Shown here piece by piece: positions 34,066 through 41,972 of a stretch of 64,000 nucleotides of DNA (its first letter is position 1; each line of letters starts with the position of its first letter). Made by a program: the position numbers and the translations under genes. The notes beneath the pieces were generated by a model that saw only the letters and a list, made by a program, of their open reading frames with translations, searched no databases and had not been told where the DNA came from. Source of the stretch: Streptomyces sp. NBC_00464 (GTDB lineage Bacteria > Actinomycetota > Actinomycetes > Streptomycetales > Streptomycetaceae); the NCBI RefSeq assembly GCF_036013915.1, contig NZ_CP107899.1:1860001-1924000 (forward strand), given 5' to 3'.

Positions 34066-35502
34066 ATGCGCCGTTCCAAAATCGTCTGCACCCTCGGTCC
34101 CGCCGTCGACTCCCATGAGCAGCTCGTCGCTCTGATCGAGGCCGGCATGAGCGTGGCCCGATTCAACTTCAGTCACGGTTCCCACGCGGAGCACCAGGGT
34201 CGTTACGACCGGGTCCGCAAGGCCGCCGCCGAGACCGGCCGGGCGGTCGGCGTGCTCGCCGACCTCCAGGGCCCGAAGATCCGCCTCGCGAAGTTCGCCG
34301 AGGGCCCGGTCGAACTGGTCCGCGGGGACGAGTTCGTCATCACCGCCGAGGACGTCCCCGGCGACAAGTCGATCTGCGGCACGACCTACAAGGGTCTGCC
34401 CGGCGACGTCGCCAAGGGCGACCCGATCCTGATCAACGACGGCAACGTCGAGCTGAAGGTCGTCTCCGTGGACGGCCCCCGCGTCCACACCATCGTCATC
34501 GAGGGCGGGGTGATCTCCGACCACAAGGGGATCAACCTGCCGGGTGCGGCGGTCAACGTCCCGGCCCTGTCCGAGAAGGACATCGAGGACCTGCGCTTCG
34601 CCCTGAAGATGGGCTGCGACCTGGTCGCGCTCTCCTTCGTGCGGGACGCGAGCGACGTCAAGGACGTCCACAAGGTCATGGACGAGGAGGGCCGCCGGGT
34701 CCCCGTCATCGCCAAGGTCGAGAAGCCGCAGGCCGTCGACAACATGGAGGGCATCGTCGCGGCGTTCGACGGCGTGATGGTCGCCCGTGGCGACCTCGCC
34801 GTCGAGTACCCGCTGGAGAAGGTCCCGATGGTGCAGAAGCGCCTCGTGGAGCTCTGCCGGCGCAACGCCAAGCCGGTGATCGTGGCGACCCAGATGATGG
34901 AGTCGATGATCACCAACTCGCGCCCGACCCGTGCCGAGGCGTCCGACGTCGCCAACGCGATCCTGGACGGTGCCGACGCGGTCATGCTCTCCGCGGAGTC
35001 CTCCGTGGGCGCGTACCCGATCGAGACGGTCAAGACGATGTCGAAGATCGTCGTCGCCGCCGAGGAGGAGCTCCTCTCCAAGGGCCTCCAGCCGCTGGTG
35101 CCGGGCAAGAAGCCCCGCACCCAGGGCGGTTCGGTGGCCCGCGCGGCCTGCGAGATCGCGGACTTCCTGAACGGTGAGGCGCTGGTCGCCTTCACCAAGT
35201 CCGGCGACACCGCCCGCCGCCTCTCCCGCTACCGCGCGGCCCAGCCCATCCTGGCCTTCACCACGGACGAGTCGACCCGCAACCAGCTGGCCCTCAGCTG
35301 GGGCGTCGAGGCCCATGTGGTCCCGCACGTGGACAACACGGACGCGATGGTGGAGCTGGTCGACGCGGAACTGCTGAAGCTCAACCGCTACAACGCCGGC
35401 GACACGATGGTCATCACGGCCGGCTCGCCTCCCGGCATCCCCGGCACGACCAACATGGTGCGCGTGCACCACGTGGGCGGCCAGGAGCGCGAGCGCGACT
35501 GA
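34066..35502 (+). CDS. pyk: Pyruvate kinase
   Basis: Pyk (478 residues) converts PEP and ADP to pyruvate and ATP. MRRSKIVCTLGPAVDS is the canonical start, with ARFNFSHGSHAEH, the active-site IAKVEKPQAVDN and VMVARGDLAVEYP, and MLSAESSVGAYP. The C-terminal allosteric domain is present (about 350-470). It is the third gene of a pta-ackA-pyk run and is followed by a strong terminator. Streptomyces usually carry two pyruvate kinases; this is the one linked to pfkA and pta. Confidence 0.96.
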   Translation: MRRSKIVCTLGPAVDSHEQLVALIEAGMSVARFNFSHGSHAEHQGRYDRVRKAAAETGRAVGVLADLQGPKIRLAKFAEGPVELVRGDEFVITAEDVPGDKSICGTTYKGLPGDVAKGDPILINDGNVELKVVSVDGPRVHTIVIEGGVISDHKGINLPGAAVNVPALSEKDIEDLRFALKMGCDLVALSFVRDASDVKDVHKVMDEEGRRVPVIAKVEKPQAVDNMEGIVAAFDGVMVARGDLAVEYPLEKVPMVQKRLVELCRRNAKPVIVATQMMESMITNSRPTRAEASDVANAILDGADAVMLSAESSVGAYPIETVKTMSKIVVAAEEELLSKGLQPLVPGKKPRTQGGSVARAACEIADFLNGEALVAFTKSGDTARRLSRYRAAQPILAFTTDESTRNQLALSWGVEAHVVPHVDNTDAMVELVDAELLKLNRYNAGDTMVITAGSPPGIPGTTNMVRVHHVGGQERERD

Positions 35503-35523
35503 CCGCGTCCGCCTCGGACATGA

Positions 35524-35562
35524 CCGTGGGCCGTACCCCTGAAGGAGGGGTACGGCCCACGG
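35524..35562. terminator. Strong hairpin terminator after pyk
   Basis: A perfect 17-bp stem (CCGTGGGCCGTACCCCT) closes a GAAGG loop and is followed by TCTTTGTG. It separates pyk from the convergent three-gene membrane operon. Confidence 0.92.
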
Positions 35563-35595
35563 TCTTTGTGCGGCTCCCGAACGGGTCCTTGGCCG

Positions 35596-36915
35596 TCAGC
35601 CGGTGCCTTCGGTGAAGTAGTTCTGCAGTCCGGGCACCGTCAGCGTCCCGCCGAACTGGCCCGCCTGCGTCACCTTCACCTTGGTGAAGAAGGCGAACGG
35701 CACGTTCAGCGGCGGCGGCGTCTCCGGGCTGAAGGTGATCGGGATGAGGCCGAAGAGGTTGCCCTTCAGCTCCTCCGTGTACATCGTCACCTCGCCGTCG
35801 CGGATGGTGGAGGTGGAGCCCTTCCGCGCCTTCACATGGCCGGTCACGCCCGACTGCGGGCCGACCGTCAGCTGGTGGAGGTCCTTGATGTCGACGGAGG
35901 AGGCGGTGAACTTCAGCACCTTCTTCGTGGTGCCGTCGCCCTTCTGCACCTCGACGATGCCCTTGTAGTCGAGCCCGCTCAGGGTGAGCAGCGAACTCTC
36001 CAGGATCCACGGGTCGTTCGGGAGGCGGGGGATGCCCTGCTCCAGATCGGCCGCGGCCAGGGCCTTCGGGTCGGCGGTGGGGCACGGGAAGGAGGGCTTG
36101 GCGCCGTCCGGGATGTCCTCGTCCGCCTTGGGGTCGAGTCCCTTGACGTCCTCGTCGAGCTCCTCGACCGGCTTGCCGGCCTTCTCCGCCGCCTCGCGGA
36201 TGGCGTCGGTGGTCTTGTCGACCGTGCCCTTCGCCGCGTCCGTGGCCTTCTCGGCAGCCTTCTCGACGGGCTTGTCAGCCGCCTCGTCGGCAGCCGTGTC
36301 CGTGGTCTTGGCGGCAGCGGACTTCGAGGGCTCCGGGGTCGCGGTGGCCGACGGGCTCGCCGTCTCCTTGTCCGGTCCGTCGAGGAGATCCTTGAGCTTG
36401 TCGCCCCAGCCCAGCGGGTCGAGCGGGTTCGTCGACTTCGTGGGAGTGGGACTCGGGCTCGCCGTCGCTGCCGGGGCGTCGGCGCTCTTCCTGGCCGCGT
36501 CGGCCGCCGCTTCGTCGGTGGCGCTCGCCGACGCCGACGGGGTGGCCGTGGGCTTCGCGGTCGCCTCGTCGCTCTTGGCCGGCGTGGGCTCGGCTTTCTC
36601 CGTTGCCGACGGGGACGGCGTCTTCGACGCCGAGGGCGACGGTTCCGCCGACTCGCTCGGCTCGTCGGAGCGGGTCACACAGGGGCCGGGCGCGAAGGGA
36701 ATGTCGGTGGCGTCGTCGGCCATCGCGAGCTTGGGGGTGAGCCCCATCCCTACGAAGACCGCCGTCGGCATCGCGGCGAGCGCGAACGCCTTCTTGCCGG
36801 CGGGCATGTGCAGCTTCGTCAGCAGCGACTTCCTAGGGGCTGCGTGGCGCGGCCCTCTTCGCTCGTCGAGCTCGCTCTCGCCCGAGGCGTTCACCTGCCT
36901 GTCGTCACCCCGCAC
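35596..36915 (-). CDS. Exported protein with Pro/Ala/Ser-Glu-Lys-rich central region; last gene of the DUF6230/DUF6114 operon
   Basis: The 439-residue protein has a cytoplasmic basic head (1-40), a membrane or signal helix (about 42-66, AFALAAMPTAVFVGMGL, cleavage near AMA-DD), then ~170 residues of low-complexity Ser/Pro/Ala/Thr/Glu/Lys. The C-terminal ~170 residues are compact (from about SFPCPTADPKAL) and contain VDIKDLHQLTVGPQSGVTGH, reminiscent of the SGFSEAY and YLDVSQL pattern of the DUF6230 gene. It may be a wall-spanning stalk with a folded tip. The GTG start overlaps the DUF6114 gene by 11 bases, so it is co-translated. No known function. Confidence 0.8.
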   Translation of the reverse strand: MRGDDRQVNASGESELDERRGPRHAAPRKSLLTKLHMPAGKKAFALAAMPTAVFVGMGLTPKLAMADDATDIPFAPGPCVTRSDEPSESAEPSPSASKTPSPSATEKAEPTPAKSDEATAKPTATPSASASATDEAAADAARKSADAPAATASPSPTPTKSTNPLDPLGWGDKLKDLLDGPDKETASPSATATPEPSKSAAAKTTDTAADEAADKPVEKAAEKATDAAKGTVDKTTDAIREAAEKAGKPVEELDEDVKGLDPKADEDIPDGAKPSFPCPTADPKALAAADLEQGIPRLPNDPWILESSLLTLSGLDYKGIVEVQKGDGTTKKVLKFTASSVDIKDLHQLTVGPQSGVTGHVKARKGSTSTIRDGEVTMYTEELKGNLFGLIPITFSPETPPPLNVPFAFFTKVKVTQAGQFGGTLTVPGLQNYFTEGTG

Positions 36916-37498
36916 GATGCCTCCCGCCGTCGGCCTCGACTGTCGAGCCGTACTTCGCCGGCTGCTGTTCGGGAACGCTCATCCCGTGGAGCGCGCCCTC
37001 GGGGTGGACCGGGGCGGCCTGCTCGTCCTTCGCGAACGAGATGCCCTCCGGTGCTTCCTCGCCAGGAGCGCCCGCGTCCGGTCCGGCCTCGTCCGCCTTC
37101 GGCTCACCCGGGGCCCAGGACACGGAGAGCGCGCCACCGATCAGGGAGAACAGGAAGCCGATCAAGAAGCCGCCGATGTTGGCGACGGGTATGGAGATCA
37201 GTGCCAGCAGGATCGACGCGACACCGGCGAACACCCGGACGATGTGGTGGAACCACATCGTCAGACCCAGCGTGATCAGCAGGACCCCGATGATGAGCGA
37301 TCCGGCGCCCGCGGTGGTGGACATGGCCAGCGTCACGTTGCCGAGGTGCATGTTCGCGTACGGGAAGTACGCGATGGGTACGCCGCCCAGCATGGTGAAC
37401 AGGCCCGCCCAGAACGGCCGGTTACCCCGCCAGGTACGGAACGTCCGCCGGAAGACGCTGAGGTAGTGCTCGTTCTGCCCTTGGGATTCGGGGCTCAT
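36905..37498 (-). CDS. DUF6114 family integral membrane protein
   Basis: The 197-residue protein has about four membrane helices (FWAGLFTMLGGVPIAYF, VTLAMSTTAGAGSLIIGVLL, a segment at VRVFAGVASILLALI, and IGGFLIGFLFSLIGG) and an acidic cytoplasmic or external tail. From memory this is DUF6114, found beside DUF6230 in Streptomyces. GGGAG precedes the ATG at 37498. It lies between the DUF6230 gene (92 bases upstream) and the anchored protein (overlap 11 bases), so the three likely form one envelope complex. Confidence 0.85.
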   Translation of the reverse strand: MSPESQGQNEHYLSVFRRTFRTWRGNRPFWAGLFTMLGGVPIAYFPYANMHLGNVTLAMSTTAGAGSLIIGVLLITLGLTMWFHHIVRVFAGVASILLALISIPVANIGGFLIGFLFSLIGGALSVSWAPGEPKADEAGPDAGAPGEEAPEGISFAKDEQAAPVHPEGALHGMSVPEQQPAKYGSTVEADGGRHRAG

Positions 37499-37590
37499 GG
37501 AAAACAGCTCCCTGGAACCGGTACTGCTGTGAGAAAGAGAAGGGTGGGTGGCCGGAAGGCGATGCGTCCCCCGGCCACCCTGGCGGGTGC

Positions 37591-38250
37591 TTAGTAGCAC
37601 TCCTTGGCGGTGCCCTTGTGAAGGCTCAACTTCAGACCGCTGAGGTTGAAGGTGCCGGCCGTCGTGGCCCATGCCTTCTGGTGGACGCCGGTCAGGACGG
37701 CCTCCTCGGCGCGCTGGGAGAACCCGTTGGGGTTGGCCTGGGTGCCGGGCTGGATGCCCATGCTCCCGGGCTTGTCCGTCTTCAGCGAACCCGCAGCCAC
37801 ACCGATGTCGATGTTCTTGAACTTGGCGTCGGCTTCGAGCTGCGACACATCGAGGTAGAGGTCCTTGGCGTAGACCCGGTCGTGTCCCTTGCCGCCCGCC
37901 TCCAGCCTCATGGTGATGGTGCCGAGACCGAACGGCAGGTTGGGCGTGACGACCGACTGGCACATGTTCGTGATGTAGGCCTCGCTGAAGCCCGACACGG
38001 CCACGGCGTGCCCCCCGCCAGGCTTCTTGGGGTCGGCGTCGCGTTCGGCAGCCACACTGCCGTACTGGACGAAGTCGTACCCTTCGAGCTCATCCGCGCT
38101 GACCTTGAACTCCTGGCCGGACACGCTGAACGACGCGGCGAGCGCGCCCTGTGCCAGACCGACACCCACCGCGGCGGTGGCTATCACGCTCGGCACCATG
38201 ACGACAGCGAAACGCTTCCATCTCGTGCCACCGCGAACCTGGGAACTCAT
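37591..38250 (-). CDS. DUF6230 family exported protein
   Basis: This 219-residue protein has one N-terminal membrane helix or signal (FAVVMVPSVIATAAVGVGLA, ALA-A) and a mature beta-rich domain containing SVSGQEFKVSADELEGYDFV, MCQSVVTPNLPFGLGTITM and YLDVSQLEADAKFKNIDIGV, ending with a cysteine pair pattern (Cys and KECY). From memory it is DUF6230, sometimes mis-annotated as cholesterol esterase; no hydrolase triad is visible. GAGGAAAAG gives a strong ribosome site. It is the first gene of the operon and has a 620-base control region with two TACT-AGTA type palindromes. Confidence 0.85.
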   Translation of the reverse strand: MSSQVRGGTRWKRFAVVMVPSVIATAAVGVGLAQGALAASFSVSGQEFKVSADELEGYDFVQYGSVAAERDADPKKPGGGHAVAVSGFSEAYITNMCQSVVTPNLPFGLGTITMRLEAGGKGHDRVYAKDLYLDVSQLEADAKFKNIDIGVAAGSLKTDKPGSMGIQPGTQANPNGFSQRAEEAVLTGVHQKAWATTAGTFNLSGLKLSLHKGTAKECY

Positions 38251-38602
38251 ACTTTTCCTCCTTCTCGGACGTACATCTCCGGCCTGGCATCCTGCCGGAC
38301 CTGGGATGGGAGAAGTGCTACGTCCTCGGAAAGGAGAGCGCCTGCAAACGGGGGCGTGAACCGCGCCCGAATCACCGGCGATCACCCCCGAGCGACAACC
38401 ACTGGCCACGCGTTCGCGCAACCTGTTTCGGACAGGCCCTGCGGGTCAGCAGGAACCCCCCTGTCCGGAATCGGCGCCACTGCCGCCGATCCACTCGGTG
38501 GGGACCCAACAGTGCCGCCGCACCGACTGGCAGCCGGACTGGCGTTATTGGACCGAGCGTGGCCGATCGTGGTCCATTCGCGGCCGTGACACAAGGGGGT
38601 TC

Positions 38603-38618
38603 GTTACTCGCTAGTAAC
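38603..38618. promoter_or_regulatory. Operator-like palindrome GTTACT-CGCT-AGTAAC
   Basis: Perfect 6-bp arms with a 4-base centre. The core TACT-N4-AGTA recurs at 55946-55959 in the thiolase/epimerase gap. This type of short dyad is common for TetR-family repressors. Confidence 0.55.
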
Positions 38619-38733
38619 GGCCCGATAACCGACCCACGACCGGGCGGCACCGGGTGGCCACACAGGGTTGCCCCGACCCGGCAGACGAAAGCCATCATTG
38701 GCGATCGAAATCGGGCAGATCGCAAAGATCGAC

Positions 38734-38746
38734 TTACTGCGAGTAA
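38734..38746. promoter_or_regulatory. Second palindrome TTACT-GCG-AGTAA
   Basis: It has 5-bp arms and a 3-base centre, is extended by a C (AGTAAC), and lies 116 bases from the first site. The spacer is one base shorter than in the first site. Confidence 0.5.
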
Positions 38747-38830
38747 CAAGCCGTGCTTTTATCAAGATTTGGTAAAGCGGAGGGGGAGCAGAGGGGGATC
38801 AGCAGGCTCTCTTATCGCCGGAACGCGAAA

Positions 38831-38863
38831 ACGGCCGCGACCCCCACCGGGGGCCACGGCCGT
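38831..38863 (-). terminator. Terminator of the thioredoxin-like gene
   Basis: ACGGCCG...CGGCCGT and CCCCC/GGGGG pairs form a two-part stem. On the minus strand it is followed by TTTTCG, typical of an intrinsic terminator, 10 bases after the stop codon. Confidence 0.8.
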
Positions 38864-38872
38864 GTTGTCAGA

Positions 38873-39853
38873 TCAGAACAAGACGCGCGCGAGTGCGGTG
38901 CGTGCGGCGCCGACGCGCGGGTCGTCGGGGCCGATCACCTCGAAGAGCTCCAACAGGCGGACCCGTACCCGGTCCCGGTCGTCGCCGAAATTCCGCCGGA
39001 CCGTCTCGACGAGACGCCCGAACGCGTCCTCGACGTGACCGCCGACCAGATCGAGGTCGGCCGCGGCGATCTGCGCGTCCGCGTCCCCGGGATTCTCGGC
39101 GGCGTTCTTGCGGACCTGCTGCGGGTCCATCTTCTGGACCCGGCCCAGCAGTTCGGCCTGCGCGAGGCCGAGCTTGGCCTCGCTGTTGGCCGGGTCGTCG
39201 GAGAGGACGTTCTTGTACGCCTGGACGGAGCCGGCGAAGTCATTGGCGTCCAGCGCCTGCGCGGCCGCCTCCAGAAGTGCGTCGTACGGCCCCGCGGGCG
39301 CCTCGGGGGCCTGCGCGGCCGCATCGGGGTCCGCCACCGCGTCCGGATCGACCGCGATGCCGGTGAGCCCGAACCGCTCCTCGCCGACCTGGATCAACTG
39401 GTCCAGTGTCTCCCGGATCTGGGCTTCGGGCGCCGCACCCTGGAAGAGGGGCAGCGCCTGTCCGGCGACGACCGCGAAGACGGCCGGGATGCCCTGGATC
39501 CCGAACTGCTGCATCAGCATCTGGTTGGCGTCGACATCGACCTTGGCCAGCAGGAAGCGGCCGTTGTACTCGTGGGCCAGGCGCTCCAGGAGCGGGCCCA
39601 GCTGCTTGCACGGCTCGCACCACTCGGCCCAGAAGTCGATGACGACCGGGACTTCGGCGGAGCGCTGGAGGACGTCGTTCTCGAAGCCCGCCTCGTCGAC
39701 GTCGATGACGAGGGAGGAGGCGGGTACGGCTACGGGGCCGCCCTGCCTGGCGGACTCGGCACGGGCCTGCTCCGCCTTCACCTTGGCCTCACCGGCCGCC
39801 TTCACCGCGGCGAGGTCGACGACGCCGCTCATGGACATGTTCCTAGGCTGCAT
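38873..39853 (-). CDS. Thioredoxin-TPR co-chaperone (CnoX/YbbN-like)
   Basis: The 326-residue protein has a thioredoxin domain at about 45-160 with an intact active site FWAEWCEPCKQL (Cys79, Cys82) and IQGIPAVF cis-Pro loop, followed by a helical TPR-like C-terminal half (AAAQALDANDFAGSVQAYKN and AKLGLAQAELLG). This domain order is that of CnoX/YbbN, which passes client proteins to GroEL/DnaK and protects them from oxidation. GGGAGGA precedes the ATG at 39853 (MQPRNM). It is divergent from a TetR gene across 317 bases with a perfect 23-bp operator-like repeat. Confidence 0.88.
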   Translation of the reverse strand: MQPRNMSMSGVVDLAAVKAAGEAKVKAEQARAESARQGGPVAVPASSLVIDVDEAGFENDVLQRSAEVPVVIDFWAEWCEPCKQLGPLLERLAHEYNGRFLLAKVDVDANQMLMQQFGIQGIPAVFAVVAGQALPLFQGAAPEAQIRETLDQLIQVGEERFGLTGIAVDPDAVADPDAAAQAPEAPAGPYDALLEAAAQALDANDFAGSVQAYKNVLSDDPANSEAKLGLAQAELLGRVQKMDPQQVRKNAAENPGDADAQIAAADLDLVGGHVEDAFGRLVETVRRNFGDDRDRVRVRLLELFEVIGPDDPRVGAARTALARVLF

Positions 39854-40170
39854 GCGTACATCCTCCCCCCTCGGCGCGCTGTTCCGGAAAGCGTTACGGG
39901 AACCGCGTCCGTCCGCTGCCCTCGCCGGCGTGCGAGGTGCACGGACAGACACGGTCCGAGGGCCCCTGAAAGACCCGGTTCGGCGCCCGGTCCCCACCCG
40001 GCGCCTGTGGCTGTTGCTCGTTCGTGGCGCCACAACGGCTGGGCCGTCGTTCTTACGCTACGACCCGTAGCGTAACTGCCCCCCACCCTCGATGCACAAG
40101 AGTGTTCGGTGATCTGTCTCACGGCGAACGGGGTCGGCCGAAACTAGCTACTGGCGGGTATGGTCGCGGG
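39854..40170. promoter_or_regulatory. Divergent region between the CnoX-like and TetR genes
   Basis: No gene is supported. It carries the 23-bp inverted repeat at 40053-40075 and, at 40159-40164, TATGGT as a probable -10 for the TetR gene. Confidence 0.5.
40053..40075. promoter_or_regulatory. Perfect TetR-type operator
   Basis: TTACGCTACG and CGTAGCGTAA flank ACC. The 10-bp arms are exact complements. Its place in the intergenic region, 95 bases before the TetR start, suggests autoregulation and possibly control of the CnoX-like gene. Confidence 0.7.
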
Positions 40171-40800
40171 ATGCTGAGCCGCAGCCACCCCAAACCCTCA
40201 CGAACGGGACGTCCGCGCAGTGTCGCGGCCGACGAGGCGATCCTTGAGGCCACCAGAGCCTCGCTGGTCGACCTCGGCTGGTCGAAACTGACGATGGGTG
40301 ACGTGGCGACGCGCGCGGGGGTCGCCAAGACGACCCTGTACCGGCGCTGGGCGGGCAAGAACGAACTGGTCGTGGACGCCGTGGCGGTGCTCTTCGACGA
40401 GCTGGAACTGCCGGACCTGGGCAGCCTGTCCGCCGATGTGCAGGCGGTGGTGCTGCAGTTCGCCGCGCTGCTGGAACGGCCGGAGACCCAGACCGCGCTG
40501 ATGGCGGTGGTCGCGGAGTCGACGCGCGACGAGGCGCTGCGGACCCGCATCCGCGACTCGATCGTGAACCGGCAGAAGCGCCTCGTCCTCCAGGGGCGCC
40601 GGCGGGCCCAGGAGCGCGGCGAGTTGCCCGTCGAGCCGGACGAGGCGACGGCGGCGCTGACCGCCGACCTGATCTTCGACGTGATCGCCGGCGCGGTGGT
40701 GCACCGGGCGCTGGTGAGCGCCGAGCCCGTCGACGAGGACTGGGCCCGGCGCTTCACGCTGCTGCTGCTCGCGGGGCTGGGCGCGGCAGCGGCCGGATAA
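40171..40800 (+). CDS. TetR/AcrR family transcriptional regulator
   Basis: The 209-residue protein has an N-terminal TetR HTH (about 20-66: AILEATRASLVDLGWSKLTM, VAKTTLYRRWAGKNELV) and a helical C-terminal ligand domain (DUF-like, RIRDSIVNRQKRLVLQGRRR). The ATG has no Shine-Dalgarno; TATGGT ends 6 bases before it, so translation is likely leaderless. The adjacent 23-bp dyad is the obvious candidate site. It is convergent with a secreted hydrolase gene, only 11 bases away. Ligand unknown. Confidence 0.9.
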   Translation: MLSRSHPKPSRTGRPRSVAADEAILEATRASLVDLGWSKLTMGDVATRAGVAKTTLYRRWAGKNELVVDAVAVLFDELELPDLGSLSADVQAVVLQFAALLERPETQTALMAVVAESTRDEALRTRIRDSIVNRQKRLVLQGRRRAQERGELPVEPDEATAALTADLIFDVIAGAVVHRALVSAEPVDEDWARRFTLLLLAGLGAAAAG

Positions 40801-40811
40801 GGGCTTTCGGA

Positions 40812-41888
40812 CTACTTCTGCCAGGCGCAACTGCCCAGCGTGGCCTTGCCGGCGGTGACCAGCCGGTCCGCCTGCTTCGGCGCCATCAGCTTCGTACGGT
40901 CGCTGTGGCAGACGACCGTGCGGTCCCCCTGCCCGGCCAGGTCCACCAGGATCTGGTCCCAGTGGCGGTACTGGACGTCATGTCCGGAGTCCGCGTACGT
41001 ACGCACCACCGGGGTGACCGGCAGCGCCTTGCGCCAGGTGTCGAGAGTGGCGGGCGGGACGGTGGTGTCCTTCTCGCCGCCGTACAGGTAGACGGGCGCC
41101 TTCAGCTTCGAAAGGTCGGGGCCGGGGCGCTCGCAGTAGAGCCGCTGCTCGTGCACCTGCGGGGCCGGATCGGACTTCTGGCCGCGCTGGTTGTACGTGC
41201 GGGCGCCTTCCTCGTACGCGGTGTCGGCGAAGCCCGGGATGGACTTGACGGCGCTGTCGTCGGGGAACGCCCACCACGAGCGCGGGTCGGCTATCGAGTC
41301 CTTGACCGCGTCGGCGAGCGCGTCGTCGCTCAGGCCGCAGTAGGCAGGCTTCGCGCCGTACGGCGGGAGTGCGGCGGCCAGGTGGAGGGCCTGGATACGG
41401 CCGGGGGCGCGGGCGGCGAGCTCGGCGGCGTACGGGCCGCCGCCGGAGATCGCGATCACCGAGACCTTCTTGACGCCGATCCGGTCGAGGACTTCCAGGG
41501 CGTCCTTCGCGAAGTCGGCCTTGCCGAGGGACTTGTCGTACTCCGTGTCCCCGAAGCCGTTGCGTTCCACGGAGATCAGGCGCAGCCCGAGGTTCTCGCG
41601 GGTGGTGCGGAAGAAGTCCGTCATGTGCGCGGCTCGCGCGCTGGTCCCGGTGCCGCCGATGAAGAGGACCGGGGTACCGCCCCGGCTCCCCTCGTCGATG
41701 TAGTGCGCGGTCCGGCCGGTGGAGAGCTCCGCCGCCTTCACGTCCGGCCCGAGCGAGTCGAAGGCGTCCTGCACCCCCGGCCTCGGGACCGGTGCGGCGC
41801 TGACCGCCGTCGATCCGCTGACCAGCAGCGTTCCGAGTACGGCGAGTGCGGCGCCCGCGGCCGCGGTGATTCTCCCGGACAGTCTCAC
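40812..41888 (-). CDS. Secreted alpha/beta hydrolase
   Basis: The 358-residue protein begins with a signal peptide (MRLSGRITAAAGAALAVLGT, cleavage near VSA-APV). The hydrolase fold shows VLFIGGTGTS (oxyanion), the nucleophile elbow VIAISGGGPYAAEL with Ser in G-x-S-x-G-like AISGG, an aspartate in YGGEKDTTVPP and the catalytic His in DSGHDVQYRHW. Two or more cysteines near the C-terminus (VVCHSD, SCAWQK) may form a disulfide. Substrate is unknown: lipase, esterase or peptidase are all possible. It is followed on the same strand by nothing close; the upstream neighbour is icmA, 84 bases away. Confidence 0.83.
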   Translation of the reverse strand: MRLSGRITAAAGAALAVLGTLLVSGSTAVSAAPVPRPGVQDAFDSLGPDVKAAELSTGRTAHYIDEGSRGGTPVLFIGGTGTSARAAHMTDFFRTTRENLGLRLISVERNGFGDTEYDKSLGKADFAKDALEVLDRIGVKKVSVIAISGGGPYAAELAARAPGRIQALHLAAALPPYGAKPAYCGLSDDALADAVKDSIADPRSWWAFPDDSAVKSIPGFADTAYEEGARTYNQRGQKSDPAPQVHEQRLYCERPGPDLSKLKAPVYLYGGEKDTTVPPATLDTWRKALPVTPVVRTYADSGHDVQYRHWDQILVDLAGQGDRTVVCHSDRTKLMAPKQADRLVTAGKATLGSCAWQK

Positions 41889-41972
41889 GGTGTTCCTCCA
41901 GGGGTGGTGCGAGTATCGCGGCTGCGCCTACCCGGGCCCCCGGAGGTGACACCTGTAACTGCCAACTGTCTG

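Larger units (their letters stand above)
38251..38872. promoter_or_regulatory. Control region upstream of the DUF6230 operon
   Basis: No supported gene. It holds two related palindromes (38603-38618 and 38734-38746), an AT-richer patch at 38690-38770, and at its right end the terminator of the thioredoxin-like gene. The promoter for the minus-strand operon is expected here but was not located. Confidence 0.55.

Noticed and set aside
38372..38749. 125-codon minus-strand frame in the DUF6230 control region
   Set aside because: No ribosome site, Arg-rich composition and overlap with two palindromes; better read as non-coding.
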